From contig NC_044924.1 in the NCBI RefSeq assembly GCF_003576645.1, positions 26,998,118 to 27,062,117 on the forward strand: a DNA stretch of 64,000 bases, in the 5' to 3' direction. Shown here piece after piece: positions 1-11,491 of this stretch. The notes beneath the pieces were generated by a model. The model was not told the origin of the DNA and did not search any database. It saw only the letters and a list, made by a program, of their open reading frames with translations. Both the position numbers and the translations under genes were made by a program. Source of the DNA: Ipomoea triloba. Lineage: Eukaryota > Streptophyta > Magnoliopsida > Solanales > Convolvulaceae. Numbering within the stretch: the first letter of the stretch is position 1; each line of letters starts with the position of its first letter.

Positions 1-101
1 AAACAAGAATCAAGCTTAAACACTGCCATAATATAATATAAGTTTATGAAATCCAAAAATTCCCTAAAACAAGAGTGCAAGACAGACAAATTCATTTGGA
101 T

Positions 102-3100
102 TTAGGAGTTTCCAAATCCAAGATGGTGTTCCACAAGTCTGGCCACCGAATTGGCGAGGGCGTCTGCTCCTTCCTGAGTGGTTGCTTCAGCATATACTCT
201 CACAACGTCTTCTGTTCCGGATGGCCTAACAAAACATCTTCCTCGAGGGTATTTTTCTGTATCACAACAACCGACTCATTAATATTTACCATCTCCAGAT
301 ATGTAAGGTAAAATTATGTTTTATCATTAAGATAAAAACCAGGATAAATTCATCTCACTATCAAAAAAAGAAATCAATAGACACGGACTGGATTTGTATA
401 TAAATGAACTTACCAGTTTCAATATTTATTGCTTCCTGAATACCGGTAGGTGTAACAACCACAGTCTCAGCATTTGAAGTGGTAATTGCAGTTCTGTCAA
501 CTACTTTGACCTGAAAATAAGAGGAAAATTAAGTGTGATTGAAATGTATATACACTCTGCAGTCCCTCTTTTATTCGATGAATCAATGATTTGAAAGTTG
601 TTTAGCCTCGAAATAATATCAAGAAATAACAGAAATTGAACCATGTTCCTTTTGCAGGAAAAAAGAAGGGGGGGGGGGGGGATTTGGGAATGAAGCAACT
701 TAATCAGTCAATAGAAACAAAGCAAATGATCAACTTCCTTTTGCTTTCAAGTTTATGTTGCAGTTTGTGATTTGCATATTAACAATTAACATACCGGCTT
801 ACTCTGTACACTGACTACATTCCAGCCAAAAAAAGGATGTTGAAAACTATTTGGAGCATAAGAATAAATCCCACAAGAGAGAAAGACTAACCTTAAGTTG
901 TCGGCTAGGAAGATCGTTATAAAGCTCATTCCATTTGTAGATGGACCATCCCATATGGTGAAGGATAGCCTCCACCAAAAGCAAACCACTTAAAGCATCC
1001 CCTACAGCTTGATTAATCAACTTACTAACAGCCAAAAGTCTCAAAGCAGCCCTCTGTTCTTCTGAACCTGAAACAAACAAACAAACATTCATTACGAAAG
1101 GCAGTTAAAGGCCGACATCAGCAACATATTGATGAAGACTGGTGAAATAACCTTCAGATGTCGATAAATATGAACTACTTCTACTCTCCAACCAGTGTAA
1201 GAATGCTTCTGAAAACAAGATGGTTCCATGCCCATTTGCCTCAAAATAAATACCAATATCAAACTCTTCAGCTTTCTCATGCAGGTATTTCACACCAGTT
1301 GGTGTAAGCACAACATCTAGGCCCATTAACTTTAGGTAATCAGTAGATGCCCCATTTGCATATGCTGTCTGAACAACACCAAGCCGTGGTTGATAAGACT
1401 CATTTCCTACTCCATCTATGCTCTTGTTCAAAATACTTAATTGCTCCTTGATAAATAAAGCAAACAGGGATAATATTTTGTCCCCATCAACAAGGTCAAT
1501 TGTTTTGCTGTCATTTGACTTTACTGAAAAATAAACAAGCCTATCAGCATCGCCATCCAGACTAGCACACCTGAAACACTAAAATCATAACTAATTAATC
1601 TGCTTCAAAACTTAATGAATCAAATGATCCTAAAAACATATTTTAAATCATATATATACCAAAAAACTTGTACATCAAATATTAATCAGTAATGGATTCG
1701 CAAGAAAGGACATATGTAACTCCCACATCCGTAATACTTTACTGAAGTAGCAATATATTCAGATAAGTTTACAGGACAGCTGTGATGTCTACCAATGAAA
1801 AAGCACACATCAGAACATACATAAAACCAAATTATCATATTACCCAACAATTTCTTCAAAACGTTTCAAAAAATAAATAAATAGGAGTTGACTCACCGAA
1901 GCCCAACATCTTCATGGTCAAAACCGCGTGGGACAATCTTGTCTTTTTGCACAAAATCAGCGCCAACCCCATCATTAAGAACGCCATCACCATGGTTACG
2001 AACTTCAATGCAGATATCAGACAACAATTTCTTCAGCTCTTCAAGCTTTTCTCCACCTACACCATCTGCGCCGTCCACAATCACTTTGTCATTCCCAAAA
2101 TTACTCTGATCTCTTTGGGGTGTCAAATCCATCAAACACCTACACAATCAGGTAAAAGTGCATAAAATTAATATTTTTCATTAAAACATGTCAGATGAAG
2201 AATGAAAGTTTCTATCTTTCTCAGCATAAATCAACCTGAAAGAGCTCGCAAGTTGTTCAAAGTAACTACATTCAGATGCTTCCATGCCTTTGTTTTTGGC
2301 ACGGACCATCCAATGGAGTTGTGGGGTTGTCACCACTCCTACATCTTTGGCAATGGCTCCCACAATTGATGCAACTCCCTAAAATCAGGTTGAAATAGAA
2401 ATAGTTTATTATTATACTATAGAAGGGTAAAGGTGTAAAGGTAAATGATATGAAGCCCAATCAATCCTCATAGTGAAGTTGACTAACATGTTGCAAGATA
2501 CATTTCTGCTTTCTAAAACATGTAGGTTGTAGCTTTTGCATGCCTGTGTTGTATAAGTATGCCCTTGAGAGGCAGAGGACACCAAAAGTAGAGAGAGAGA
2601 GTAGAGAGAGTACATGGGTCTATAATGCTTGAAAGTTTAATTGTGATAGTCAAAATAGATGGCCCATATGTCTTCACTAGAGGAACATTGTCTTATCTAG
2701 AAAAAGAAATGCACGCGCACACACCATAAATGCAACTACACCACTGAGGGTTCCATGCAAAGGATGGCGGGTGCAAATTTTTGTTGTGGCCTTGTGGCTT
2801 TTGAAGGCATAGCAATAGTAGAACAGCTTTCAGCTAGATTACATTGCATTTATGCACTACAAAGAGGTCAGAGGTTATAATAAGGATAAGCCATACTTTC
2901 TTTGCAGCCTCAAGGAGACGCTCTCCGCTGGGCCTCGTGTCTCTCCCCAGTAATACCACTGCTTCCTGTTTTCCATTAAGCGTAATGTTTTCTTTCTTCA
3001 CAAAATCAACTATAAACTGTTTCAAAAAAACAAGAGTTTTTTTAGAAAACAAAAGTGAAAATCATAGAAACCAAGCATAAAGTTTAGAAGAATCATAGAA

Positions 3101-3878
3101 GCATTTTGTATCAATATATAGTATTAGAAATTTAAACAAATGGAAATAACATCAAGAAAGTGAGAGAGAACTGCTTTTCAAAATAAAATGTCTAAACAAT
3201 AATGACATAACCAATTCTCAAATTGTTTTTGTCACACATACACAATGTAAAAGGACTCCTCATCTCTCCCCTCCTTTTTCAACTTTGTTTTGTTAGTCTT
3301 TCCTATTCTTCAGCTTCCTACTCTCTACCTACACAACACTCCATTTACAAGTTTTGATATAAACCACCAACTACCTGTTTTCTATTGGTCAACACTTAAG
3401 AACTAAACATGATTCTAAACTAAATGAAATTTCTGAAAATAGAGAGTTTTCATTATGAAACCTCAAGAAGTGAACTAGGATTTGGGGCATTAGCAAGCTG
3501 GTTGGCAAAGGGCTCCCATTCTTGAGTCAACATTCCACCGCTTGGGTCAGCCACTTTGACTCCATTATCAGAGACCTTGTTGTGAGACGCAGTGATCATT
3601 AGGCCAATCACTGACCCAGTCTTGAGCGACCTCAGTGCAGCCAGTACTCCCACCCGGAAGACCATTGATTCAAGTACTGACGAATCAGCTCTGAACCCTG
3701 ATGTTCCATATGATAGTTTTACTCCTGTTCAAAGATTCTAACATTAACATCCAAAAAAATATAATTAATTTACTGAAGAAGAAGAAATTTAACTGAAATT
3801 GGAAAGAAAACTTCAACCTTTGGGAGGTGGAAAACAAGCTGCAGATTCAAGGAGAAGTGAGCTCTGTTGGTCATCCAT
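102..3878 (-). CDS. PAGM: Phosphoacetylglucosamine mutase, nine exons
   Basis: The enzyme interconverts GlcNAc-6-P and GlcNAc-1-P in the cytosolic UDP-GlcNAc pathway that feeds N-glycans, GPI anchors and O-GlcNAc. Exons on the minus strand: 3878-3818, 3724-3462, 3016-2897, 2378-2236, 2139-1897, 1570-1152, 1067-892, 510-414, 256-102. All introns are GT-AG, the frame is kept throughout, and the product is 558 aa, close to the usual plant length. The alpha-D-phosphohexomutase landmarks are present: active-site loop TASHN with the phosphoserine near residue 67, metal loop LDGDADRL at about 281-288, sugar-binding EANGHG at about 387-392, and phosphate-binding RPSGTE at about 518-523. The start is the ATG at 3878, giving [11 protein letters not shown] see no break, so the gene looks functional. 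The family call is strong; exact exon ends are inferred by eye from splice consensus and conserved residues. Confidence 0.95.
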
Positions 3879-4856
3879 TACCAGTCTGACTCTTCAAACA
3901 GAGAGAAAGCTTCTTTGGTTTTTATTCTCAAGTTCTGATTCATGCCAAAAAGAAGAAGAATATCCCAATTGTTTGAAAAATAGTCAAGGGTACAAGCACT
4001 GAGCAAGAAAGTGCCCAATAAGTAATAAAATATACAATTATCAGTACGTCCTAATATTTCATATAAAGCAATCAAAATCATAAAAGAAGTAAAGCTAGCT
4101 GAATTTGAACACAAGTATATCAGGATCCTTATGAGATCTATAGCATTAGCCTAGAGAATGTAGAATGCAAAAATTAGCATTACAGTGACACAAGATCAGA
4201 AAGGTAAACTTCAAACAGTAAACCAACAAGGTTTGAAGTTTAGCTTTTCCTAAATTTATAGAAGCCATGGAAAGCTTAATTGATTTCTTGTCACCCTAAT
4301 TTGCTAAACAATTATAATGGGGTTTACTTGTTAACGTCTTAATTTTTCCACAAAGTTTCAATAATTATCGATCCAATTACAGATTTACAGTTGACAACAG
4401 TAAAGGAAATATTCCAACAAAGAAGTTGTGTCACCCAGTCAGAAAATCAGCTTTGATTAGCAATATTGGAAAAATTGAGACAAAATGAAGGAAAATTGAG
4501 GCACATTGGAACAAAGATGAGCAAATTTTTCTAGCTCTCAACAATCATAAGAAACAACTCAGAGTCCTTCCAAATTGAAATGCTTTGCTAACATATCAAA
4601 GATCAAAATATATCCTCGGGAAGTACATGAAGCTAAGCAATCTCAGTCAGAAAGACAGCTAGTGGATCATGACAATCAGAATTTGATACCATCAAAGTAC
4701 ATTAAAATAATGGCTGAAACCAAATGGTATCATTCATTCACAAGGCATTCCTTTAGTTGTTTCATTCTTCAAAAAAATGCTTTAAAGAAAATAGGATAAA
4801 TCAAACAAAAATGAAATAGACAACGGGTCAAATACTATAGAAAAGAGTGCAAAAAC
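3879..4856. other. Upstream flank of the PAGM gene, no gene seen
   Basis: This is the AT-rich region 5' of the minus-strand phosphoacetylglucosamine mutase gene and should hold its 5' UTR and promoter. I could not assign a convincing TATA box or transcription start, and the short open frames here show no recognisable domain. Confidence 0.4.
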
Positions 4857-5150
4857 TAGGGGTGGAAATAGGCCAAGCCGGGCTAAGCCTTGGCAAATTA
4901 GGCCTGGGCCTGTTATGAAATCCAGAAGTATGGGCCTAGGCCTAAGCCTGTGAATAGGCTTTTGTTTAAACCCAAGCCTGAGCCTACAATAGGCATGGAC
5001 GGGACTGAAGCCTTTTTAAAGACTTATTTAATAAATAGGCTTTTAAAAAGACTTCAAAGATAGGCTTTAATAGGCTTAGAGCCTATTTAAGGCCCATACA
5101 TTATAGGCTTTAAATACGCTTTTATGCCTTTTTAACGGCCTACATATTTG
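4857..5150. mobile_element. hAT-type non-autonomous element end, fragment
   Basis: The stretch opens with TAGGGGTGGAAATAGGCC and then carries many copies of a GGCCTA/TAGGCC-like motif over about 250 bp. A TAGGGGTG start with motif-rich subterminal DNA is the same layout as the complete hAT MITE at 41237-41740. No matching CACCCCTA right end or 8-bp duplication was found downstream, so this is treated as a fragment. Its right limit is uncertain. Confidence 0.4.
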
Positions 5151-8100
5151 TAAAAAAATAAATAAATAAATAAACCTAATACTACAACAACAGAACATAT
5201 TACATAACATGATAACTAGTCCAATACTTGAATACAAAACTAGTAAATAACCACAAATCAATAAGTCCAAAATACAAAAATTTAACAACGCAAATTCAAT
5301 ACAATGTCCAGAATTACATTGCCCAAAATATAAAAATCTAACAAGTAACAACACAAGTCTGGAAGCTAGAGATATTCTGAATATATGAGACGAAAGGTGC
5401 ACATCTCCATGAAGTAGAGCAACATTCATGTGATGATTAAATGGTCAAAACTACGAGGCATAAGATTTACACTAATTATAGGGTGAGGGTATGAGCGAAA
5501 GGTGAGGACTAACCGACTAAGGAATAACTTACAATTGAATGACCCACAAGTTCCATTTGGGAATTGGTTTTGAGTTGCTCACTTAGAGGCTAGAGCAGTA
5601 GGTGCTGAAGATGCAGCATGTTTGAGATGTTAGTGATCTTGACCATTTTTTTTTCATTTGATCCTAAAAAGTGAAAGAATGGTGTCCAACGTCCATGATT
5701 ACATAATACAGATACTGCTTATAGATGCTCACACAAGATGACTTTTGAGTGGACATAAAATCTATCATATCCTTTCATAGATCAAATTTCCACTACAGCC
5801 ATTCATTATATAATCCTAACCTGGACTGACCCAAGAGGGGGAGGATGACACAGAGCAAGACCATTGCATTAGAGATTTGATCTAGATAACAGTAGGCATT
5901 ATCCCCTTCCTCACAGGACTTGGCAACAGGATTGCCAAGAACATGAAATGCACCTGTGGCTTTGTAGGCAGAGAGCATGGAGTGATAGGCTCTAGTGGCA
6001 GGATGGTGGAACCTGCCATGCAGTCCCACTGAAGTTAGACAGTTTGCCACAGCTATTTTGGTCATATATATCTCTCATACTATAGAAATCTAAAAGAATG
6101 CTCTACAAGTTTTATGTTTTGAATTTCCAAGATTCAGACTTTATAAAGCTCAAAGTTGCTGCCAGTGCACAGATGCAATTTGAGGAAGAAATCTTGTGAA
6201 GCAACAGGATGGTGTGGTGGGATTGAGGAACCCCTAAGTGAAGCCTGTGATTCCTAGGCAGAATGTGGAGTTCAAAATGGGATTGGTTAACAGGAACCCA
6301 TGTGCAAACCCTGAACACCAACTCTTGCAAGGAATAATAGAATATCCTCTGTTTGTGTGCTTTAATAGCTTGTACTCTTTGGCTTTATATACTTGTGCTT
6401 AAATTGGATTATAAATACATGTCTTGAACAATGTAAACACTTTTAGCTATTTTGAAAATTGAGATCAAACTTCTCTCTCAACAATAGCTAGGACCCCTTG
6501 AGTCTGTAGTCTCTAAAACTTGCATGCAAGCTATTGACAGGTTAGTGGAAGTGCTGAGAGAGACTCGCATTAATCATCTCCAATGATAGCAAGCTATTGA
6601 CGGGTTGGTGGAAGTGCTGAGAGAGACTCACATCAATCATCTCCAGAGATAGCAAGCTTCTTCCTATCAGATTCGCGAGGACTAGGGTGTTCTGGAGGTA
6701 TTGGTTTTGGGTCCTACAACAAGTCTTGTTGGGTTTGCATCAAATCCCTCCATCACTCTGCCCCTTTTTGGCTGACCTAATCCATCTTATCACTTTATCT
6801 AACAAGAAACTACTGTCTCATGCCTTTTGCATTGTAAATGTGTTAGTAATTGACAACACTTAAAAAACCAACAAAAGGAGCATGCAAATTTAAATATCCA
6901 TCCCCTTGGCACTTAATTTGCAGCAAATCAATAGTAGGATCTTGGGATGGTTTATTAATTCTGGCACTAAAACAGATAAAAAGGTTGTCATTTGTAGGAC
7001 CTAGATCTAGAAATAGAGTTTGCTCACCTTCAAAACATATGGGAATGAAAACTCAAAGCAATCCTAAATGGATTATTCTAAATAAGCATTGTGGTTGAAA
7101 ATTTTAAACAAGAGCACACAAAATCACACCTATGATTTTATTATGGGCACAAGAGACTGAGGATTAGACTTCGATGATAAATCTGAACCAGCATCAAAGT
7201 TTTCAGTACCATTGCATGATACTTATTTCCTATATATCAGATAGAGTTGAAATAATGGAGTAGGAACCAAAAGTTTCAGTTTCAGTTGCAGAAGTTTAAA
7301 GTGAGGCAGTCTTCACATAAAAGCTCAACTTCTAGTCACTTGGTTTTAGAATCTCAGCTTCTGTAAGTTTTCTGACACACACGGTATGGTTGCAATTTGT
7401 GCTCTTAACCGATAACAGATATTGTTTATCATGAAATTCTACAATATCTGTCAATCGTGCACCATGACCCACTGCCTCACTGTCCTTTCTTTCAACTCTG
7501 TTGAAATTTTGGGTGCAAAGTGAACAGTTGTACCATGAGTGGCATTACTTGGCTTCAAATTGACAATATTGGGTTTCTTGTCACTTTGTAAGCCAGAAAC
7601 ATACCCACCCCATTTGCCTACATCAGGCCAGAAGAAAAAGAAATAAAATTTCTAAGTTCATCTAAAGTTTGGGTAAAATATAATTCATAACATATCAGCA
7701 TTCCTCCAAATCCAAAAATGCTAAGCCACTGATTTACCATCCAGAAGGAGGGCATGCATATTCTCCATTTAAACAAGAAAGTTAAGATACCCACAAAGAG
7801 AGCAGTAAACTAGTCAAGCCAAGGCTGGCGTAGTGTGCTTGAGTAGTTGAGTCTGGAACATCATATGCTTCAAGCTTGGCTCGTTAAATACAAACAGACC
7901 ATGCCAGTTCATTAGGTTTGGTTCAAAAAATGTTTCAAAACCAAAGCTTCAAATCTCAACATTTTCCAGCTCACATGCAGATCAGTGGTTGTCCAGATTA
8001 ACAATACTCAAGGTGACATTTTAATATTAAAAGAAATTGCTCTTAAATAGCCACTTTTATATTTTTCCATATGGGGTAGAGGAACTTGGTAGCAAGAAAA

Positions 8101-8220
8101 CTTAAGGGCTAAGAGATACTCCGTAATTGTAAGGGAAAACTGAAAAGAGAAGGCTTGGGGAAATTACATCTTTGGACAGTATAGACTGTATAACTTATTG
8201 AAAAGATAAAAAGATAAATG
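5151..8220. other. Repeat-rich intergenic DNA without a supported gene
   Basis: No intact gene is recognised. Two minus-strand open stretches (5793-6065 and about 7200-7640) look protein-like over 30-90 residues but are broken by stops and match no family I can name. A 63-bp in-frame tandem repeat (6526-6651) is listed separately. The rest is AT-rich, probably decayed transposon sequence. Confidence 0.35.
6526..6651 (+). repeat. Two-copy tandem repeat, 63-bp unit
   Basis: Two copies of a 63-bp unit start at 6526 and 6589 and differ at only a few positions. Because 63 is a multiple of three, both read as QAIDRLVEVLRET-like helical peptide in one frame, but each copy ends in a stop codon. It could be a decayed coding repeat of a retroelement; the source is not recognised. 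Confidence 0.7.
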
Positions 8221-8221
8221 G

Positions 8222-8252
8222 ATAGTGTGTGAGTGTGTGTGTGTGTGTGTGT
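8222..8252. repeat. (GT)n microsatellite
   Basis: A run of GT dinucleotides with one GA interruption lies just left of the broken edge of the CACTA element. Confidence 0.9.
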
Positions 8253-8311
8253 AAAATCTTAACAAGCCTAACAAAACCTAACCAGCCAAGCTAAGTTAAA
8301 CTTGTCAAGTC

Positions 8312-8746
8312 TTAGACATCTTTATAACAAAACCTAACCAGCCAAGCATCTATTTCATCCACATTAAATTCAGGACCAGCAGCATCCATAACCATTGTAT
8401 GGTAAGCATTAGATGCTTCTTCACTAGCCATTTGAGATGGGGCACCAACATCTTGATCGACATCTACCCTCAGATTGGCCTCGCCATGGAAGCGCCAAAC
8501 ATAGTAGTCCGACACAAATCCATATTTTGCTAAGTGGAATTTCACGGTAGGCACATCTAAAAACTTGGTGTTTTGACACTTGCGGTGATTACATGGACAC
8601 TTAATTCTTTCCCCGTCCATCCAACTATGTTGACTAGTAGCAAATTGGATGAAAGTTTCAAGACCAGCCAAAAACTCCTCAGTGAGAAGACCATTTCTAA
8701 TTCGTGTATACATCCAATGACGATTTGAACTCATTGTATTTATCAC
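8312..8746 (-). pseudogene. CACTA transposase, N-terminal Transpos_assoc domain only
   Basis: The 144-aa open frame contains RHWMYTRIRNGLLTEEFLAG and the zinc-coordinating core IKCPCNHRKCQN, followed by FHLAKYGF and a WRFHGE motif, matching the transposase-associated domain at the start of plant En/Spm TNP2-type transposases. The large Transposase_21 catalytic domain that should follow is absent; the frame ends shortly after NVDEIDAWL in a duplicated 22-bp segment. The start is probably the second methionine (MSSNRHWMY). It cannot act alone as a transposase. Confidence 0.85.
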
Positions 8747-9134
8747 CTATTGTAAAATATTTTTCAATGCTACATTTCATTTAAAAAAAAAAAAAACTAG
8801 AACTACATTTCATCGAGACAGAAAGAATCCCTTGACCAATACTATCAAACCTAGTTTCTACAAATCATGCCAAATTGAAATGAATCAAATGTATAACAAT
8901 TCTACCTTATTTGGGAATTACTATCTAAAATTAAATCTATTGACAATTCCTAGAAATTTGGTTAATCATACTTTGCATTACAAAAATTAAATAATCAAAA
9001 TCAGTAAGATTAGACATCTTTATAATACTTCTGCTTTCTCTCTATAAAAACCCAAAACTACATTTGACCGAGACAAAAATCATTCGAAGATTTCTTATAG
9101 ACATTCAAATATAGATTCAAATAATCATAAGCCT

Positions 9135-9200
9135 CCGGTACCCACAGGCGGTTTGGCCGGAGATAACACAAGTGCCGGTACCCACAGGCGGTTTAGCCGG
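9135..9200. repeat. Two-copy CCGG-bounded short repeat in the CACTA interior
   Basis: A 26-bp unit, bounded by CCGG and containing TACCCACAGGCGGTTT, occurs at 9135-9160 and 9175-9200 with one difference. It lies in the intron-like leader of the CACTA element and is far richer in GC than its surroundings. Confidence 0.7.
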
Positions 9201-10725
9201 CAAATAAACAATAAATAAAAATTTTATAATTACCTTATCAACCGAAGAAGAACTTGAAGATTTTTGAAAGTTCAAACTTGTCAGTTCGCAATACCTAGTA
9301 GTCAATGTTACCACACGTTAGCACTTGATAAAATAAAATATATACCTTACTATAAAACCTAGTTTCTACAAGTCATGCCAACTTAAAATGAATCAAGAGT
9401 GGTAAAAAAGATTTAAACTTGATGAATTTAATAGTAAAAAGAAAAAAAAAACCATTCTTATTAATAAAAGAACTTGATTCAAATTAAGTTAATTGGATTA
9501 AAAATTAAATTAATAGCAGTTTTAAAGATCACATTAAATTGATAAGCAGAAAAATTAAAGAAGAAGCTATTGCTGGAGAGGTTTTTAAAGAACATGTGGT
9601 TGATGCTACAAGATTGAAACAGACTACAGCATTCATATTGTTCTTGCATCAAAATTTCACTGCTTGATGGATAAATGCACACTTGAATCATAAGCCGGAG
9701 ACAATGAACCCCAATTGAACATAAGTATATCAGAATGTTGAATGTATGTATAGAGCAATATCAAAAGAAGCTATGGGAGGATAACTATTGTTTGTTTTTT
9801 ACTATTTTGGCATCTCTCAAGACATTCATGAAGCATCTAAAAGTTCCATGTATATCAAACTCAGGCTAATGGGAGGAAATTAATGTGTCTTTAGGTGTTC
9901 CAGCTTAGCCCTGTCAATGCATTCTACCGGAGTAATGATTAATTACTTAAATGTTCTATACAGAATCCATTTTCCTTCTTTCTATCTCAGCTTTTCCTTA
10001 AGCATAGTAGAGAAGACATTTTATTATAATGCATCAAGGATTAAAGCTATGCATGTAACTACTCAGTATGGAATAACGCTGGTTATTTTATCAGATTCTC
10101 TAAGAGGCATTTTATCATACAGCTAGGAGGAGTGGACAGATAGCTAGGCATGAAAATGAGGTATTAAAATCACATATCTCACAAGACAGACAAAATTCTC
10201 AGAATTGAACATTCATTACGAGTACGGAAACTGATACGATTTCACATTACGAGTACATTCACACAAATACATACATCCATTTTCATATTCATACATATAT
10301 ACACATAGATAGAAATATTCATACATATATTACAGTATATAATATATAGAAACACATTCTGAAAAAATTAATATATACTACGTAGAAGGAATTACCTGGG
10401 CGGTGGTCGTAGGTTTGCAGCGACTGAGCGTGAAGGTGTGCAGCGACTGGTCGTAGGAGAGTCGGCGGCTGAGCAGCGACTGGAACAGTAGAGTCGGCGG
10501 CGTGCAGCGACTGAGCAGCGACTGGTCGTAGCGACTGAGCAGCTACGGTCGGTGGTCGGCAGCTGGCGGTGACCGTAGGTGGGCGGTGGGCGGCGGTGAC
10601 CGGCAGACCACTGGGCGGTGGGCGGCGGTTTGCGTTTGAGGTTTGCGTTTGAGTTTAGGCGTTTGTATTTGCTCTGGGGGCGGTTTAGGCGTTTAGGGTT
10701 GACCAATCCAATTTTTTTTCTTTTT

Positions 10726-11465
10726 TAGCGACGGATACAACGATCCGTCGCTACGTTTTTTAAAAATTCCGCCGCGTCAAAACCTTAGCGACGGCTTTAA
10801 GGTTCCGTCGCTATATAGGAAACTAAAAGCCGTCTCTACAAATCCGAACATACGTGAAACCAGATCAACTTAGCGACGGATATGGATATCCGTCGCTATT
10901 TTTTTGAAACAAATAAGGAAAGCGTCATTAACTTAACGACAGATTTGGGGTTTCGTCGCTATAGCGACGGAACCTCAAATTCGTCGCTAGAGTACAAACA
11001 CAATACAATGGCCGAATTTCATTAGCGACGGATTCCGATCCGTCGCTAATTTCTAACAAAAACAATTTAAAAAACGGGCATAATACTCTAGCGACGACAA
11101 TAAATTCGTCGCTAATTTATTTTTAAAAATCGGCAATCATCTTGTAGCGACGGATACAAATATCCGTCACTATTCCGTCGCTAGTTTGTAAAAAAATATA
11201 TATATGCCTTAATCCTTAGCGACGGATATCTTTCCGTCGCAGATCCGTAGCTAATAAAATTATTTAATCAGCCCGCCAAAATTCCGTCGCTAAACCGTCT
11301 CAATTTTAAGCGCGATAATTTACCGCTAAAATTAGCTACGGATTTAACGACCACCCTTTTCCGTCGCAACGTACCGTCGCTAGGGCGTCGCTAACTTCCA
11401 ATTTTTTGAAAAAAACAAAAAACCGTCACTATACCGTCGTTAACTTAGCAACGGAATGAATCTGT
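10726..11465. repeat. CACTA subterminal repeat block (AGCGACGGA/TCCGTCGCT)
   Basis: Over about 740 bp the motif GCGACGG and its complement CCGTCGC recur many times, mostly as paired inverted copies separated by 5-15 bp, so the block can fold into a string of small hairpins. Such subterminal repeats bind the transposon-encoded TnpA-like protein in En/Spm elements (family knowledge). A GC-rich minus-strand open frame beside it (10392-10706) looks like leader DNA, not a protein. Confidence 0.85.
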
Positions 11466-11491
11466 CGTTATTTCTGCGTTTTTTTGTAGTG

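Larger units (their letters stand above)
8270..11491 (-). mobile_element. Truncated CACTA (En/Spm) DNA transposon
   Basis: The right end is a perfect CACTA-type terminus: on the minus strand it reads CACTACAAAAAAACGCAG, beginning at 11491. Inside it lies a dense subterminal repeat block (10726-11465). Next come a GC-rich leader (about 10390-10700) and AT-rich, intron-like DNA. The N-terminal transposase exon follows at 8746-8312. The element therefore reads right to left. No opposite terminal repeat is found to the left, and the transposase stops after its first domain, so the 3' part is missing. The left limit is placed at a 22-bp direct repeat next to the break and is an inference. Confidence 0.8.

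Noticed and set aside
4857..5430. A complete hAT element from 4857 to about 5430
   Set aside because: No matching right end or 8-bp duplication could be found, so only the left fragment is reported.
5793..6065. 90-aa minus-strand open frame with a hydrophobic C-terminus
   Set aside because: I compared it with small membrane families such as CASP-like proteins, but the match was not convincing and no adjoining exons were found.
10392..10706. 104-aa Arg/Pro/Ser-rich minus-strand open frame
   Set aside because: GC-rich, repetitive CACTA leader DNA with duplicated CGACTG units; composition, not domain content, explains the frame.
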